Source: Salticus scenicus (taxonomy: Eukaryota; Arthropoda; Arachnida; Araneae; Salticidae). From it: a stretch of 64,000 nt of DNA. Location of the stretch: the NCBI GenBank assembly GCA_963930645.1, contig OZ005661.1, forward strand, positions 198,694,532-198,758,531. Direction: 5' to 3'. The notes beneath the pieces are model-generated. The model had not been told where the DNA came from. It was given only the letters and a program-made list of their open reading frames with translations, and searched no databases. The position numbers and the translations under genes were made by a program. Below are positions 32,141 through 42,233 of the stretch, in pieces (positions within the stretch are counted from its first letter, which is position 1; every line of letters starts with the position of its first letter).

Positions 32141-33708
32141 AGGTACCTGTACCCAATATGGACACCCTAAGGAAAATGTATCCTTTTCATCCCCGTGTAC
32201 TCGTCATAGGACTCCAAAAATGTATGACCACTATCCCTGCACTATTGACTATCATTAATGAAATTAGCGACCTTGTAATTATTCTGGTTTAATTTAAATG
32301 ATAAAAACAAAAAATGTTCATAAGTGTCCATATAAGGAACCATCTGTCCCTATTATGGACATGCGTGTCCATATTAGGGACAGGCGGCTCCTTATTAACC
32401 TACTACACAGGGTGTATGGAAGAGCCACTCTTCCAAAGAATTTTAGAGGAAAGGGGATAAAAAAATATATCTTAAAGTATTGCGGGGTAGGGTGGGGGAC
32501 AGTAAATATCTTCAGAACATGCACTTTAGAAGGGAGGGGGGATATTTTCGGTTGTGGCTCTTCGAAGATCCATGCAAAGCAACCCAGTTATAAAAAATAT
32601 TATGAAATAATATAGTTGCTTTTGCTTAGCTTTATTGCATCTGTCTGCAGAATTTACATCTGTTATTACTCAGTCCTTACAGGATGGACAAATAAAAACT
32701 TCTTCATCATGGGTGCTAAGTCCCACACAGTCCTCATGGACATATCTGCCGCATTTGATGCATGGCCGCATGTCTGCAACAGCATCAATCCTGCATAAGA
32801 AGCAGTACCAGCTCTCCTTTGTTGAGGAAGTGATACCGCTGGTAGCTGCGATTTCGCCAACAGATACCCTACTGAGGGGAGGCTTCTTTTGATTTATTTA
32901 CAAGGGCTTTTTGGAGGATTTTTTTCTTGGAGGATTGTTCAGATGGCATCTTGTTGAACAAGGATTTTACCCCTTTGATACCTTTTGCGTTTATCGCCTG
33001 GCGACGTTGTGTCCTCTTCCTTCTTACAGTTGGAGTTGATAACACGCTGGTGAAAGAATTTTCCATGGAAAATGATCTCGCAGGTGATGAATGTGGGTCA
33101 ATAAAGGGAGAAGGTATGTTGTTAACAAGAGCTTCAAAATCTGTACTTCTACTCTTAATTCGTAATGTAATTCATTTGTTCATTTTTTATACGGATACTA
33201 TAATTAAGATTAAAAAAATATATAAACATTAATTTATTATGAATTAGCTAAATAAAATAACATTAAACAGATATTTTACAAATTTGTGAATCTGAAGATT
33301 CACTTGCTGTACTTAAGACATAAGGTGTCCATATTGGGAATCGAGCGTAGTTTTACTAAATCTTATAATAAATAAACAAAGAAAATATTTTTAAGCAATA
33401 TATGCAATAGCAATCGAAAATATGTTTTATCAGCTTTCTAAAACACTCCACTTTTCAATATTTAAGTAATTTTACCATATCTAATAAGAATTTAAACTTA
33501 CCTGTAATTTCGATCAGCACACCACGAAAAAATAAGTTTCCTTCAAAATGGCGAACAGCGCGCTTTTTTACACTTTCCAGGCTAAATTATCTTTTCAACT
33601 GCTTTTCCTCACGGACATGTAGCACTATCTCTCGATCAAATTTGTTATTGTTAAAGATATTAGGGGTGTCCATATTGAGAGCACTGTCCATATTGGGTAC
33701 AAGTACCT
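32141..33708 (-). mobile_element. pogo-like DNA transposon relic, TA target, 24 bp inverted repeats
   Basis: Bounded by AGGTACCTGTACCCAATATG and, inverted at the right, AGGTACTTGTACCCAATATG, with TA on both sides (32139-32140, 33709-33710). A GTCCATAT motif recurs near both ends (about 32157, 32327, 32366, 33337, 33669 and 33686), possibly transposase-binding sites. It carries a minus-strand relic with a Cys-His finger. At 1568 bp it is too short for a complete transposase, so it is an internally deleted copy. Confidence 0.75.
32670..33150 (-). pseudogene. C-terminal relic of a pogo/Tigger-type transposase with PHD-like finger
   Basis: Read from 33150 leftwards: one frame gives DFEALVNNIPSPFIDPHSSP, then a basic stretch (RRKRTQRRQ, later KKKILQKALVNKSKEA). 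One base later the frame shifts and reads SVGEIAATSGITSSTKESWY and on to a TGA at 32670-32672. The last ~45 residues hold a cysteine pattern C-x2-C, C-x2-C, H-x2-C, C-x2-C in WYCFLCR, PCIKCGRYVHEDC and FICPSCKD. This is the spacing of a PHD-type zinc finger. A lysine-rich linker followed by such a finger is common at the C-terminus of arthropod pogo-like transposases. The DDE core is absent. One frameshift and a missing N-terminus make it non-functional. Confidence 0.65.
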
Positions 33709-33833
33709 TATACCATTAGTGGTGACTTGTGATTGATGTTTCAGGGCACGACATCTAAACGCCTAGAGGCAGTACATAAAAATGGAATACATATATAGTG
33801 GTTGATTTGATTGTTTCGAGAAATAACGTAGAT

Positions 33834-33976
33834 TGGATGGCATTTCAACAGGCAAATTCAGGAATGAATTTTGTGTTATAACGGTCTGTTACTAACCACC
33901 ACGGCTGGCTAGAAACAGTTCGTTATCAAAAAGAGTTCATTTATCGGTTTGACTATTGAAACGCCATCCTGTATAC
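33834..33976. mobile_element. Possible small MITE, GATGGC(A/G)TTTCAA ends
   Basis: ggatggcatttcaacagg at the left is inverted at the right (ctattgaaacgccatcc). Only ~18 bases of each arm match, so the call is weak. Confidence 0.35.
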
Positions 33977-34131
33977 GTTTCTAGAAACAAGCAAATCAGC
34001 TAATAAGAAAAACATATTCCATTTTCATATACTTTCTCTACACGTTTAGACGTAGTGTCTCTAGTAATCAGTCCCAAGCTGCCGCTGCATACCACAAAGC
34101 TTTGTTTAAATTTCTTATTTTCTTTTCCAAG

Positions 34132-34429
34132 ACTCAAAACACCCCAGCCGAGAGTCGTCGGGAGCGCATGCTGAAGCGCCTTTCTTATCCTATGGAATCT
34201 ATCACTTCCATCTCCCGCATCCTGACTTCTTCTCCGAAATCCTTTGTCGACTTCTCTGGCTCTCTGTTCTCTGGCAGGACATCAGAGGAGGAAGCCCTCA
34301 AGGAAGAGATCAAGGAGGAGCAGGAGGCGTCCCAAGCAGAACAGACCAAAGACTCACAAAAGGAGGCGGCAGTGGTTGGTTACCAGAATTTTGTGGAAGA
34401 GAAGCCGGAAATCTTTGAGCAGCTAGACA
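34132..34429 (+). CDS. Internal exon of the same host gene (99 codons, phase 0 in, phase 1 out)
   Basis: Acceptor tcttttccaag, donor GACA|gtaagtac, a near-consensus GTAAGT. The frame opens TQNTPAESRRERMLKRLSYP and ends NFVEEKPEIFEQLD plus one base. The first half is Ser/Arg-rich with possible phosphorylation sites (RLSYP, SSPKS). The middle (SEEEALKEEIKEEQEASQAE) is a charged, probably helical or coiled segment. No domain, signal peptide or membrane segment is visible. Its phase-0 start fits the 26071-26168 exon, giving 131 codons when joined; the phase-1 donor requires a further downstream exon that I could not find. I do not recognise the family. High GC content and codon third-position bias against the AT-rich flanks support a real exon under selection. 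Confidence 0.8.
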
Positions 34430-34754
34430 GTAAGTACCTTTCTGGATTCTTTTCTTCTGACAAATGTTCAGTAATATTCAATATTACATTCTTACGTTTT
34501 ATTGAAATTTAAATAAATTATTAACCCTTTAAGGACAAGCGACGTGATAACGTGGTGGATGCAATAAATTGCTAGATTTTAAAGAACACAAAACTTAAAT
34601 GTCATTGTTTATAAAAAATCGATGCTGCTCAACGGGTCAAAAATAGCTCATATGTAGTTGATATTACAAAGAGTTTTCGTTTTGTGTTTATGATTTCAAC
34701 CAATCGGTGTATAAAGAAGCCATGCTTTTGTTCTTGACATACTACCACTATGAT
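34430..34754. other. Intron sequence, nothing recognised
   Basis: AT-rich sequence after the donor site. A TTAACCCTTTAAGGACAAGC stretch at 34521 resembles one end of a piggyBac-type MITE but has no partner. Confidence 0.4.
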
Positions 34755-34762
34755 GTACAAAT

Positions 34763-34934
34763 CAACATCTCCTGTAATAATGCCTCTGAGCAGAGCTCTA
34801 CGTCATGGAAGATCGTCCGATTTTATCCAATCAACACTTCATATAATATATGCTGGGTAGGGGGGATTAAATGATATCGGCCGATATTCCCTGATATAAT
34901 GCTCGGCTCGGAGGCATTATTACAATGGGTGTTG
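34763..34934. mobile_element. 172 bp MITE with exact 8 bp target duplication
   Basis: CAACATCTCCTGTAATAATG and, inverted at the right end, CAACACCCATTGTAATAATG, continuing through GCCTC-GAGC. Flanked by GTACAAAT on both sides (34755-34762, 34935-34942). An 8 bp duplication fits the hAT superfamily. A second copy is at 39503-39677. Confidence 0.8.
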
Positions 34935-34942
34935 GTACAAAT

Positions 34943-35690
34943 TAGGTCTCCTTGATATCAGCGCTGGTATTAAAATCGCAAAGCGCAAAGTCACGCCACA
35001 TGCTCACATAAAATAATCTTCGTTTCGGTGGCGCAAACGTTCATGTTCGTGTTTTGTGTTCTGAAAAACCAGGACTTAACACTTTCGCGACTATTCAATT
35101 TTTTTTTTTTTTTTTTTACAGTAAGCTCCACGTTCAGTATTACCTTTACAAGTTACGTTATTTTAGTACAAGGTTTTCTGTATTCACATTTATGTTACGA
35201 ATGAATATACATTATAATTATACTCTGTCTAATCAAGGTATCTATATCCATATTACATTCATTGTAGCAATATAAATATTAGGTATATCCGTAAAAAATA
35301 ATGTTGCATAAATATTACAGAAGAAACGCTCAATGGCGGAGTCACAGATTTCCAACTGATGTGAATTCAAGTGTCTCTGTTCCCATTTAAATACTGAAAG
35401 TTAAGCAGCATTGACAGAAGACATTACTATTTACCCATGGATAGAATGGGACATTGGCAAAAGGCAAATAAGGGTCAATCTATATAAAACGGTTTTGTGT
35501 GGAGGTGTAGGATAAAACAAAGGGGATTCTTTTATTTTCTCCGTTTCTTCCCTCTATTTTGCAAAACAGTAAAAAACGCGTTTTTATTTAAGATTCGAAC
35601 CTTTATTCTTTCCAAAAGTCTAAGTAATTACCCTATTGATTAATAGACTTGCCCATTTTTGCCCCTAAACAAGATATCTACCTTCTCACA
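34943..35690. other. Intergenic or intronic stretch, nothing recognised
   Basis: No repeat family or exon recognised. A poly-T run lies at 35099-35117. Confidence 0.4.
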
Positions 35691-35697
35691 ATATGTA

Positions 35698-35917
35698 CAG
35701 TTGGTAACAAAAGTATCCGAACACTAGCAAAAATTCCTATGTAAAAAAGCAGAGTTGATAATGTTTTGTTAGATAAATCCTTGTCGAATCATGGTCTTAG
35801 TCAGTCTAAGAACACGATTCAACAAGGATTTATTTAACAAAACAGTATTAACTCTACATTTTTTTTTTTTTTACATAGGAATTTTTGCTAGTGTTCGGAT
35901 ACTTTTGTTACCGACTG
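35698..35917. mobile_element. CAGTCGGTAAC-family palindromic MITE
   Basis: CAGTTGGTAACAAAAGTATCC to GATACTTTTGTTACCGACTG between TA dinucleotides (35696-35697, 35918-35919). Confidence 0.9.
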
Positions 35918-36119
35918 TACCACTCTCGATTAGTATGCATAAGGGCTAAGGATGAGACGGTATCCCGATCAATATGTTTATACCACCAAAACTTTGAGTG
36001 GAGTGGTCGGACTACCACAACAAGAGCCCAATTCTTCGTAAAGATAAAAAATGTAAAGGCATTTTTCCAAACCATCCTTAGAGGGGATACCCAGACCATC
36101 CGTCGCCACTGATCCATTG

Positions 36120-36989
36120 TGAAAATTTAGTACGACGTCAATCTGCACCAATTATTCAATCTACCAAAATGATCGTTCTTTTAAAATAAATAAATAAAAT
36201 AAAATAAAAATTTCACGGGAATTGCATTGAAACGTTTTAAACTTCATTAATTTTCACTCTACCGATATATAGATTCATAAATTAGGTTATTATTATTATT
36301 TTTTTTATTTCTGAGCAAATTCGTATAAATTCCTTTATTTTCATTCATACTTATTTATTAATAAATTGCTTACTTTTTATCAGTACGTGTAGGAAACAAT
36401 TTCCAGGCATGACATTTCTTGTAAGGTTGAAGCGAGAAATTTTTCTTTAAAATTCCTCTATATTATGTTAAAATTCTGAGATATAGTCAGCATATATAGT
36501 TAAGCTCATCAGTACCTAACTGTGTCACGCTTAAAAAGGCTTAAGATATTCCCTTCGTTTCTGTCTGTGTGAACGCAAGTTGCCACTTTAAAATAATAAA
36601 TCACTAAAATATTAATTATGTTCATACTTTAGTTAATTAAAAAAAAACTAATTGTCCGATCGATAAACTGTTTAATCCGACAGATTCAGAAAAATCGCTT
36701 CTTTCATTTGGTACCTTGTTTGTAACGAATTTTTGATTACATGTTTTAAAATTAATTAAAATGTGAAAATAACAGCTTTAAAATAAACATTTAAATTTTT
36801 AATTATTGCCATTTTTTTTTTTTTTTTTCACATACAATTAAATATGCTTTCACGTGAAAAAAAAAAAATTATGAAACATTAAATTTGCTCATGTATATGA
36901 AAAAATGACGTCTATAAAATAATAATAATAATAATTTTAAATTTTAAAGGTAACGAAGAGATAAATAAAGTGCGAAAATTTCGTACGGG
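36120..36989. other. AT-rich stretch, nothing recognised
   Basis: AT-rich with poly-T (36812-36829) and a short (TAA)n run near 36920. No coding or shared repeat signal. Confidence 0.4.
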
Positions 36990-37370
36990 CTTACTAGCAA
37001 ATGAACGGACTTTACCGGCGTTACGTAATAAACCCTTGATACGTGACTATTACAGGGAAAAATTTAGAATTATAATGTTTACATTTGTGTTTTATGGGGA
37101 AATGTTTACATTCTATAGGGAAATATTTTCATCCTAGACAGAAATTTATAGGATGGATGGATGGTTGGGATTTACGTCGCACTAGTGCGGCGCAGATGGG
37201 CAATTGGCGACGGTCTGGGACCCCTTTAGAGGTGGTCCGGAGACATGCCATCACAATTTTCATCCTCCATGGAAGGTACGGGAAATTTATAGGGAAATGG
37301 AGAATCAGAAGTCACCTGTTGGGTATGATTTAACCGCGAACCCAAAAAACCGATAGAGTCCATTATTTGA
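36990..37370. repeat. Dispersed repeat, unknown class, split by a SINE
   Basis: Shares gaatggactttatccgtgttacgt-type, tatggggaaat, tctatagggaaat and gaatcagaa-tcac segments, in the same order, with 52360-53190. A SINE with an 11 bp duplication interrupts it. The termini are unclear. Confidence 0.6.
37153..37282 (-). mobile_element. 5'-truncated SINE with 11 bp target duplication
   Basis: AAATTTATAGG at 37142-37152 and 37283-37293. The element is the 3' portion of the 28330 SINE in reverse orientation: (GGAT)n tail, then tttacgtcgcactagtgc, gatgggcaattggcgacgg and gacatgccatcacaatttt. Truncation at the 5' side with an intact tail is the usual result of target-primed integration. Confidence 0.85.
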
Positions 37371-37517
37371 AGTGAGAAATAAATAAAATTAAATGATCAT
37401 TTATCAACGGGCGCCTTAGTCACCCTACAACTAACTAGTACATTCATAATGGCTTTAATTCGTGATTTTCAAACTACGTCAGGAGAAGTTTATAATATAA
37501 ATAAATAGCCACGTGGT

Positions 37518-38299
37518 CAGGGACCGATTTACTCACTTGGAGGCCCAGGGCACTCATGTTCAATGGGCCCCCTTTTTCTCGTACTTACACCGTACGTACC
37601 CTTTTTCTCGTAGTACAACAAACACAACAAACCGCTTATTTCTGATTCAGCCGTCTAAAAATTCACAACATTTTTCATTTTGTTGGTAAGAGTAAGGCTA
37701 AACAAGATCCATGGCTTATCTATCGGATCGACGTACGTCGCCCTCATGTACAGTCGGTAACAGAAATGTCCGAACACTAGCAAAAATTCCTATGTAAAAA
37801 AAGTACACTTCATAAGGTTTTGTTAAATAAATCCTTATCGAATCATGTTTTTACACTGACTAAGAATAGGATTCGACAAGGATTTAGTTAATAAAACAAT
37901 ACGAAATGTACTTTTTTTACATAGGAATTTTTGCTAGTGTTCGGACACTTTTTTGACCGACTGTACCTGCATTGCGATCGGATTTAGTTGCCCTAGTAAA
38001 AGTTTGGAATGCAAATGCAAGTATTGGTAGTATGCAGTTGTATTTGCATTTAGCGAAAAATATTGCAATTTTTTTAATGAGTTGATAGTTTCCTTGAAAG
38101 ATCATCACACCGATTTATAAAACAGCGCAGTAATTCCTCTATACATTGACGAAAAACAAAAAACTACTATCATTACAGCAAAATTTGGAAATTTTTAATT
38201 TTAGCTATTTTTTAAAATGGTTGATGGAATTTCTTGGGGCCCTTCACTGTGTGGGCCCAGGGCACATGCCCCGAATGCCCTGCCTTAAATCAGGCACTG
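37518..38299. mobile_element. 782 bp non-autonomous hAT-type element
   Basis: CACGTGGT at 37510-37517 and 38300-38307 is an exact 8 bp duplication. The ends are CAGGGACCGATTTA and, inverted, CAGTGCCTGATTTA; both then contain GGCCCAGGGCAC or GTGCCCTGGGCC motifs. An 8 bp duplication with CAG-type termini is diagnostic of hAT transposons. It has no transposase, and a CAGTCGGTAAC-family MITE is inserted inside it. Confidence 0.85.
37751..37963. mobile_element. CAGTCGGTAAC-family MITE nested in the hAT element
   Basis: CAGTCGGTAACAGAAATGTCC to ACACTTTTTTGACCGACTG with TA at both sides. Confidence 0.9.
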
Positions 38300-38307
38300 C
38301 ACGTGGT

Positions 38308-39250
38308 TATAAAATTTAAATTATATGATTACTACGCCATTTTTATTTTCTTGATGACGTTTGGACTTCAAAACATATAAAATATTATTATGTAAAAGAC
38401 GATGTTTGTTTTAAATAGCATTTAAAATATCATTTAGTTTAAATATCATTTGTTTTAAATATCATTTAGTCGTTTGAACTGGCAAGGAGAAATAAATTTC
38501 AATTACATGTGTAATTGAAACTTTCTTTTCCGTGAAAAAAAAAGTGGGCATACGCAAACCGAGTAGTAGAAGAATATTTTATTAAAAATTATTTTTCCTA
38601 AAAAAAAAGTTAATTCAAGTTATAATATGTAGCCAGTCTCCAGATTTCGTCTTGTGAATACCACCGAATAAAAGACGTTATTTTTAAACAGTGGATACTG
38701 TTATTTTTATGGAAAAGATGTAGATTAAGTAGGTTTTTCTTTATGATAAAATTCTAAAATGTCCGATAACAAAATGAATAAATATTAAATCCGATAGCAA
38801 AAGGTTCACATATCTGAAAAAGATAAGTATCTCAAAGAAGTTTAGATTTTTAAAGTTTTTACACATTGTTTAAATATTTTTTTTTTTTTTCTAAAAAAGT
38901 AAATTAAGGTCAGATTTTTTTTTTTTTTTTTGTGAGAAACAATGATTAGTGTTTGTTATTTTATCCAAATAAGATAAAGTTCAAGTAAATAGCTGATATG
39001 AAACAAACGCAAATGTATTTTCTTTGTTAAGCTAATATACTAATTTTGACACTGAGATAAAAAACAAAAAAATAATAATAAAGCAATTGGAAACAATAAA
39101 AAGCTTTTTCTTACATGTTTTAGTAGTTTTTATTAGACTGGCTATTTAATTCCCAGTAAATATGTAAAGTGTCTGTGGGTGGTGCATAATTTTTCTTTGT
39201 ACATGCGTGTGTATATGCACATGCGCATAAAAAATTCAAAATCTGCCTGC
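38308..39250. other. AT-rich stretch, nothing recognised
   Basis: Only poly-T runs and a short direct repeat of aaatatcattta-gt at 38425-38472 are visible. Confidence 0.4.
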
Positions 39251-39261
39251 TAAAGATTTTA

Positions 39262-39375
39262 GCCATATTCCGTAAATTAATTCCTCTAGGAGTCACTGAA
39301 GAGGAGGACACATCTTTACCGCAGAGGATGAAAATTGTGATGATATGGCCCCGAGCCATCTTCAAATGTGAAACC
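39262..39375 (+). mobile_element. Decayed SINE fragment
   Basis: Matches the middle of the 28330 SINE: taattcctctaggagtcactgaag, then gaggatgaaaattgtgatgatatg. Neither end remains. Confidence 0.5.
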
Positions 39376-39502
39376 CTGATCGCTGCTTATTGACAACTGT
39401 GTAGCTCTAGAGCGTCGCGATGTTGAGATCTAGTCAACCTAATGATTTTAGCAGATTCGGCCGTAATGACTGCCTATTTCACTGGAAGTGTGTGTGCTTA
39501 AG

Positions 39503-39677
39503 CAACACCTCCTATAATAATGCATCCGAGCTACGCTTTACGTCATGGAAAATCGTCCGATTTTATCCAATGAACATTTCCTATAATATATGTTGGATGT
39601 AATCGGGGATTGGATGTAATCGGCCGATCTTCTGTGGCGTAAAGCTCATCTCGGGGGCATTATTACAGGGGGTGTTG
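39503..39677. mobile_element. Second copy of the CAACACCTCC MITE
   Basis: CAACACCTCCTATAATAATG to the inverted CATTATTACAGGGGGTGTTG. The interior (acgtcatggaaaatcgtccg, attttatccaat, aatcggccgat) matches 34763-34934. Possible degraded duplication GCTTAAG/GTTTAAG. Confidence 0.75.
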
Positions 39678-39930
39678 GTTTAAGGCTGTGCATCAATCAG
39701 AATCACTCTTTCCTGTTTCACATGTAATCCCATAGGGTATTTGTTGCTAATATTGTAAGGGTATATCAGACGAAAGTGAAGTTTTTTAAATATGTTTATT
39801 GTTTATGGTTTATTGATAACATATACATCAGATTTGTATGCTTTACTCACAGTCTGCTTGTAAATCTTTGTCAGGTAATTACAGATAGCACATGACAGAA
39901 TTACAACACGAAGAAATCGAAAAACATCCA

Positions 39931-40015
39931 GGTCCAGCGCGGGAATCGAACCCGCTCTCCTACGCTCGAAGGCGATTAGCAGTGTGGTGACATAACCACT
40001 CGGCCTAGGAGGGGC
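39931..40015 (-). repeat. tRNA-Ser-like pseudogene or SINE head
   Basis: In reverse complement: GGCCGAGTGGTTATGTCACC (D arm), CTGCTAATC (GCT anticodon), a long variable region, and GCGGGTTCGATTCCCGC, a perfect T arm. The acceptor halves do not pair, and the anticodon stem is weak. It is close to a tRNA-Ser gene in layout but unlikely to work. Confidence 0.5.
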
Positions 40016-40064
40016 TTTTTTTAATATTACCCTTTGATCATGTCAGCTCATAGCTTATTCTGCA

Positions 40065-40325
40065 AATGAAGGCAACTTAAATTAAGACATAAAAACAACT
40101 GAAAAAGCATTTAAGACAAGTAAATGTCTTAAAATACACCTTAGACATAATAGGTATTTTAATTTAATTTAATGGATTCATTATAAATTGAAGCGTTTTA
40201 AATTCAGAAATGTGTCTAAAATACCAATTCAGGCACAAAAATGTCTTAAACAAGTAAATATGCGAAATTTCAGGCAGCAAAAGAGTCTGAATTTTCAGAT
40301 ACTATAAATTCAGATAATTACTTTA
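40065..40325. repeat. Palindrome-rich repeat with AAGACA/TGTCTTA motifs
   Basis: Includes aattaagacat, ttaagacaag, atgtcttaaa, cttagacataa, tgtctaaaa, aatgtcttaaac and aggcacaaaaatgtctta. It is the reverse counterpart of 24891-25097. Confidence 0.5.
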
Positions 40326-40635
40326 TAAGGTATGAGTGACGTCGAGTTCAAAATGTATAGATCGCCAATGGAATTCAGTACTGGAGGAGGTTGCGAATGG
40401 TGGTAGTGTGTTAGAATATTGGGTTGAGAAGGGGAAGGTTGCCAGTTGAATTTAGTATTGAAAGTAGTCTAAAGTGATAATGTCGAGTCAAGGTAAAATG
40501 TTCGGTTGAGAATGGAAAGGTCTCTATCTGGATCCAGGATATTTTGGCGATATTGTGCGGGAGTTAGCTGGTTCTAAGTGTCGAGTAGATGTGCATATGG
40601 GTTAGTATGGAGTGTGTCTAGTTATTGGTTAGGTA

Positions 40636-40840
40636 CAGTCGGTAACAAAAGTGTCCGAACACTACCAAAATTTTCTAAGTAAAAAAAGTACACTTCATAC
40701 GGTTTTGTTAAATAAATCCTTATCGAATCATGTTCTTAGTCAATGTAAAAATATGATTCGACAAGGATTTATTTAACAAAACAGTATTAACTCTACTTTT
40801 TTTACATAGGAATTTTCGCTAGTGTTCGGATACTTTTGTT
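40636..40840. mobile_element. CAGTCGGTAAC-family MITE with damaged right end
   Basis: Left end CAGTCGGTAACAAAAGTGTCC after TA. The right arm runs to GATACTTTTGTT and then loses the ACCGACTG end. Confidence 0.8.
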
Positions 40841-40844
40841 GAGT

Positions 40845-40955
40845 CGTCAGCAATATTATTGAAATGCTAGCAATAAATCTTATTTAAAAATGTGCACCTA
40901 ATACTTTTTGTTAAGTAAATATTTGTCGAATCATGATCATAGTCTTTATGTTGTT
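40845..40955. mobile_element. Half of another CAGTCGGTAAC-family MITE
   Basis: agtcgtcagcaa, then gctagcaataaatc, ttgttaagtaaatatttgtcgaatcatgatcatagtc: a diverged left arm up to the palindrome centre, joined head-on to the previous copy. Confidence 0.55.
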
Positions 40956-42050
40956 TATAAAAAAGTAAGTTGTAGATAAAAATTAACGATCAAAAAAGAA
41001 AAAAAAAAAAAAAAAAAAACAAGCCTACATAAAAATCTTTTATGGTGGCTATGCAGTAGTCTCACAAAAGCAGCTTTGTAGTTTTTTTTTTTTTCCTCAC
41101 AATTAAAAAAATAAAAATACTTTGTTTTTGTTTCTTATTCAGAAAACCCTTTCTGTTTACTTCCGCACATTTTCTGCATTTGTGGATAATCAAGAGTTTA
41201 CTGTATTTAAATTGTCTTATTTAAGATATTAAAAACTCTCTAATTGTCATTATTTATAGGTATTGTATTGTAAATAAATGCTTTAAATAATAGCCACATA
41301 ATATATCGTTAGTGAGTATCACCTATTATTTAATCTGCATGCATGTATTGTGTTGTCTAAAAAAAAAAAAAAACTTTTTCAATAGCTTTTGTTTCGAGAC
41401 TGATTATTATTAATTTTCTTTTCTTTTTCTTTTCAAAAAAAAAAAAAAAAAAAAAAAAAAAGAAAAGAAAAAAAGGATTTCGATGAAATTCTAGAAAGAG
41501 TAGAAATTAGTTTAGGACGGAGGACTATTAGTTTTTAACATAGCTTTCAAATTATTCAATTATATTTTAGATAAATTTTAGATTTCGATAAATGTCGAAC
41601 TATCGAAAAATGACACCATAAAAGTCCCAGATTGAGACTAATAGTCCTCAGTCCTTACTAAATCTAATTTATTTCCTGTAATAGAAATAATTTAATCTTT
41701 TCTACACACACTCAGTAAAAAAAAAAATCTATGAAGTGGATATAATTTTTACGATCTGTAATATCTTGTTGTTATCAATAGGATCATGTGTCTGATCATT
41801 TTTATGCGGAATTTTTTTTTCATTCATCTTTATACTGGACAAAAATAGATGATTGGCTGCATTACAGCAAGTGATAAATAAAATTTGAAATTCTTGCAGT
41901 TACATAAATTAAACCGGGTAAAAAAAAAAAAAAAAAAAAAAAAATTAAACGTTTAAAACTAAGAGTTAAGATAAACTTCCTTTAGATGCTTTCTAAAGCT
42001 CTTAAAAGCACTGCTTTAAATATTTTTTGATAAAAAAAAAAAAAGGGGGG
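40956..42050. other. AT-rich stretch with poly-A runs
   Basis: Long A runs (41000-41019, 41357-41375, 41436-41461, 41921-41943). A small inverted pair, aggactattag at 41520 and ctaatagtcct at 41638, is visible. No gene. Confidence 0.4.
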
Positions 42051-42053
42051 TTG

Positions 42054-42150
42054 GACTAATGTGCAAGTTGTACCTGACGGGACTAAAGTGAAAGTTGTAC
42101 CTCAAGGGACTAATGTGAAAGTTGTACCTCACAGGACTAATGTGCAAGTT
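42054..42150 (+). repeat. 27 bp minisatellite that keeps an open frame
   Basis: gactaatgtgcaagttgtac-type units start at 42054, 42081, 42108 and 42135, exactly 27 bases apart. One frame reads TNVQVVPDG, TKVKVVPQG, TNVKVVPHR, TNVQVAPN and continues to a TAA at about 42192-42194. Upstream, the frame is closed by a TAA at the start of a poly-A run and has no ATG. Confidence 0.8.
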
Positions 42151-42233
42151 GCGCCGAACAAACAAACTATTTCTTTCAACAAAAATGCCTACTAACCCTG
42201 GACGATAGGTCTAATATATCGTATCATACTATA

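Noticed and set aside
34102..34131. Start codon of the 34 kb exon at the ATG upstream (frame opens MFKFLIFFSK)
   Set aside because: These residues come from the pyrimidine tract before a good AG acceptor, and the frame from ACT onward joins in phase with the upstream exon. The ATG is probably intronic.
39931..40015. A working tRNA-Ser (GCT) gene
   Set aside because: D arm and T arm look good, but the acceptor halves do not pair and the anticodon stem is poor. A tRNA pseudogene or SINE head fits better.
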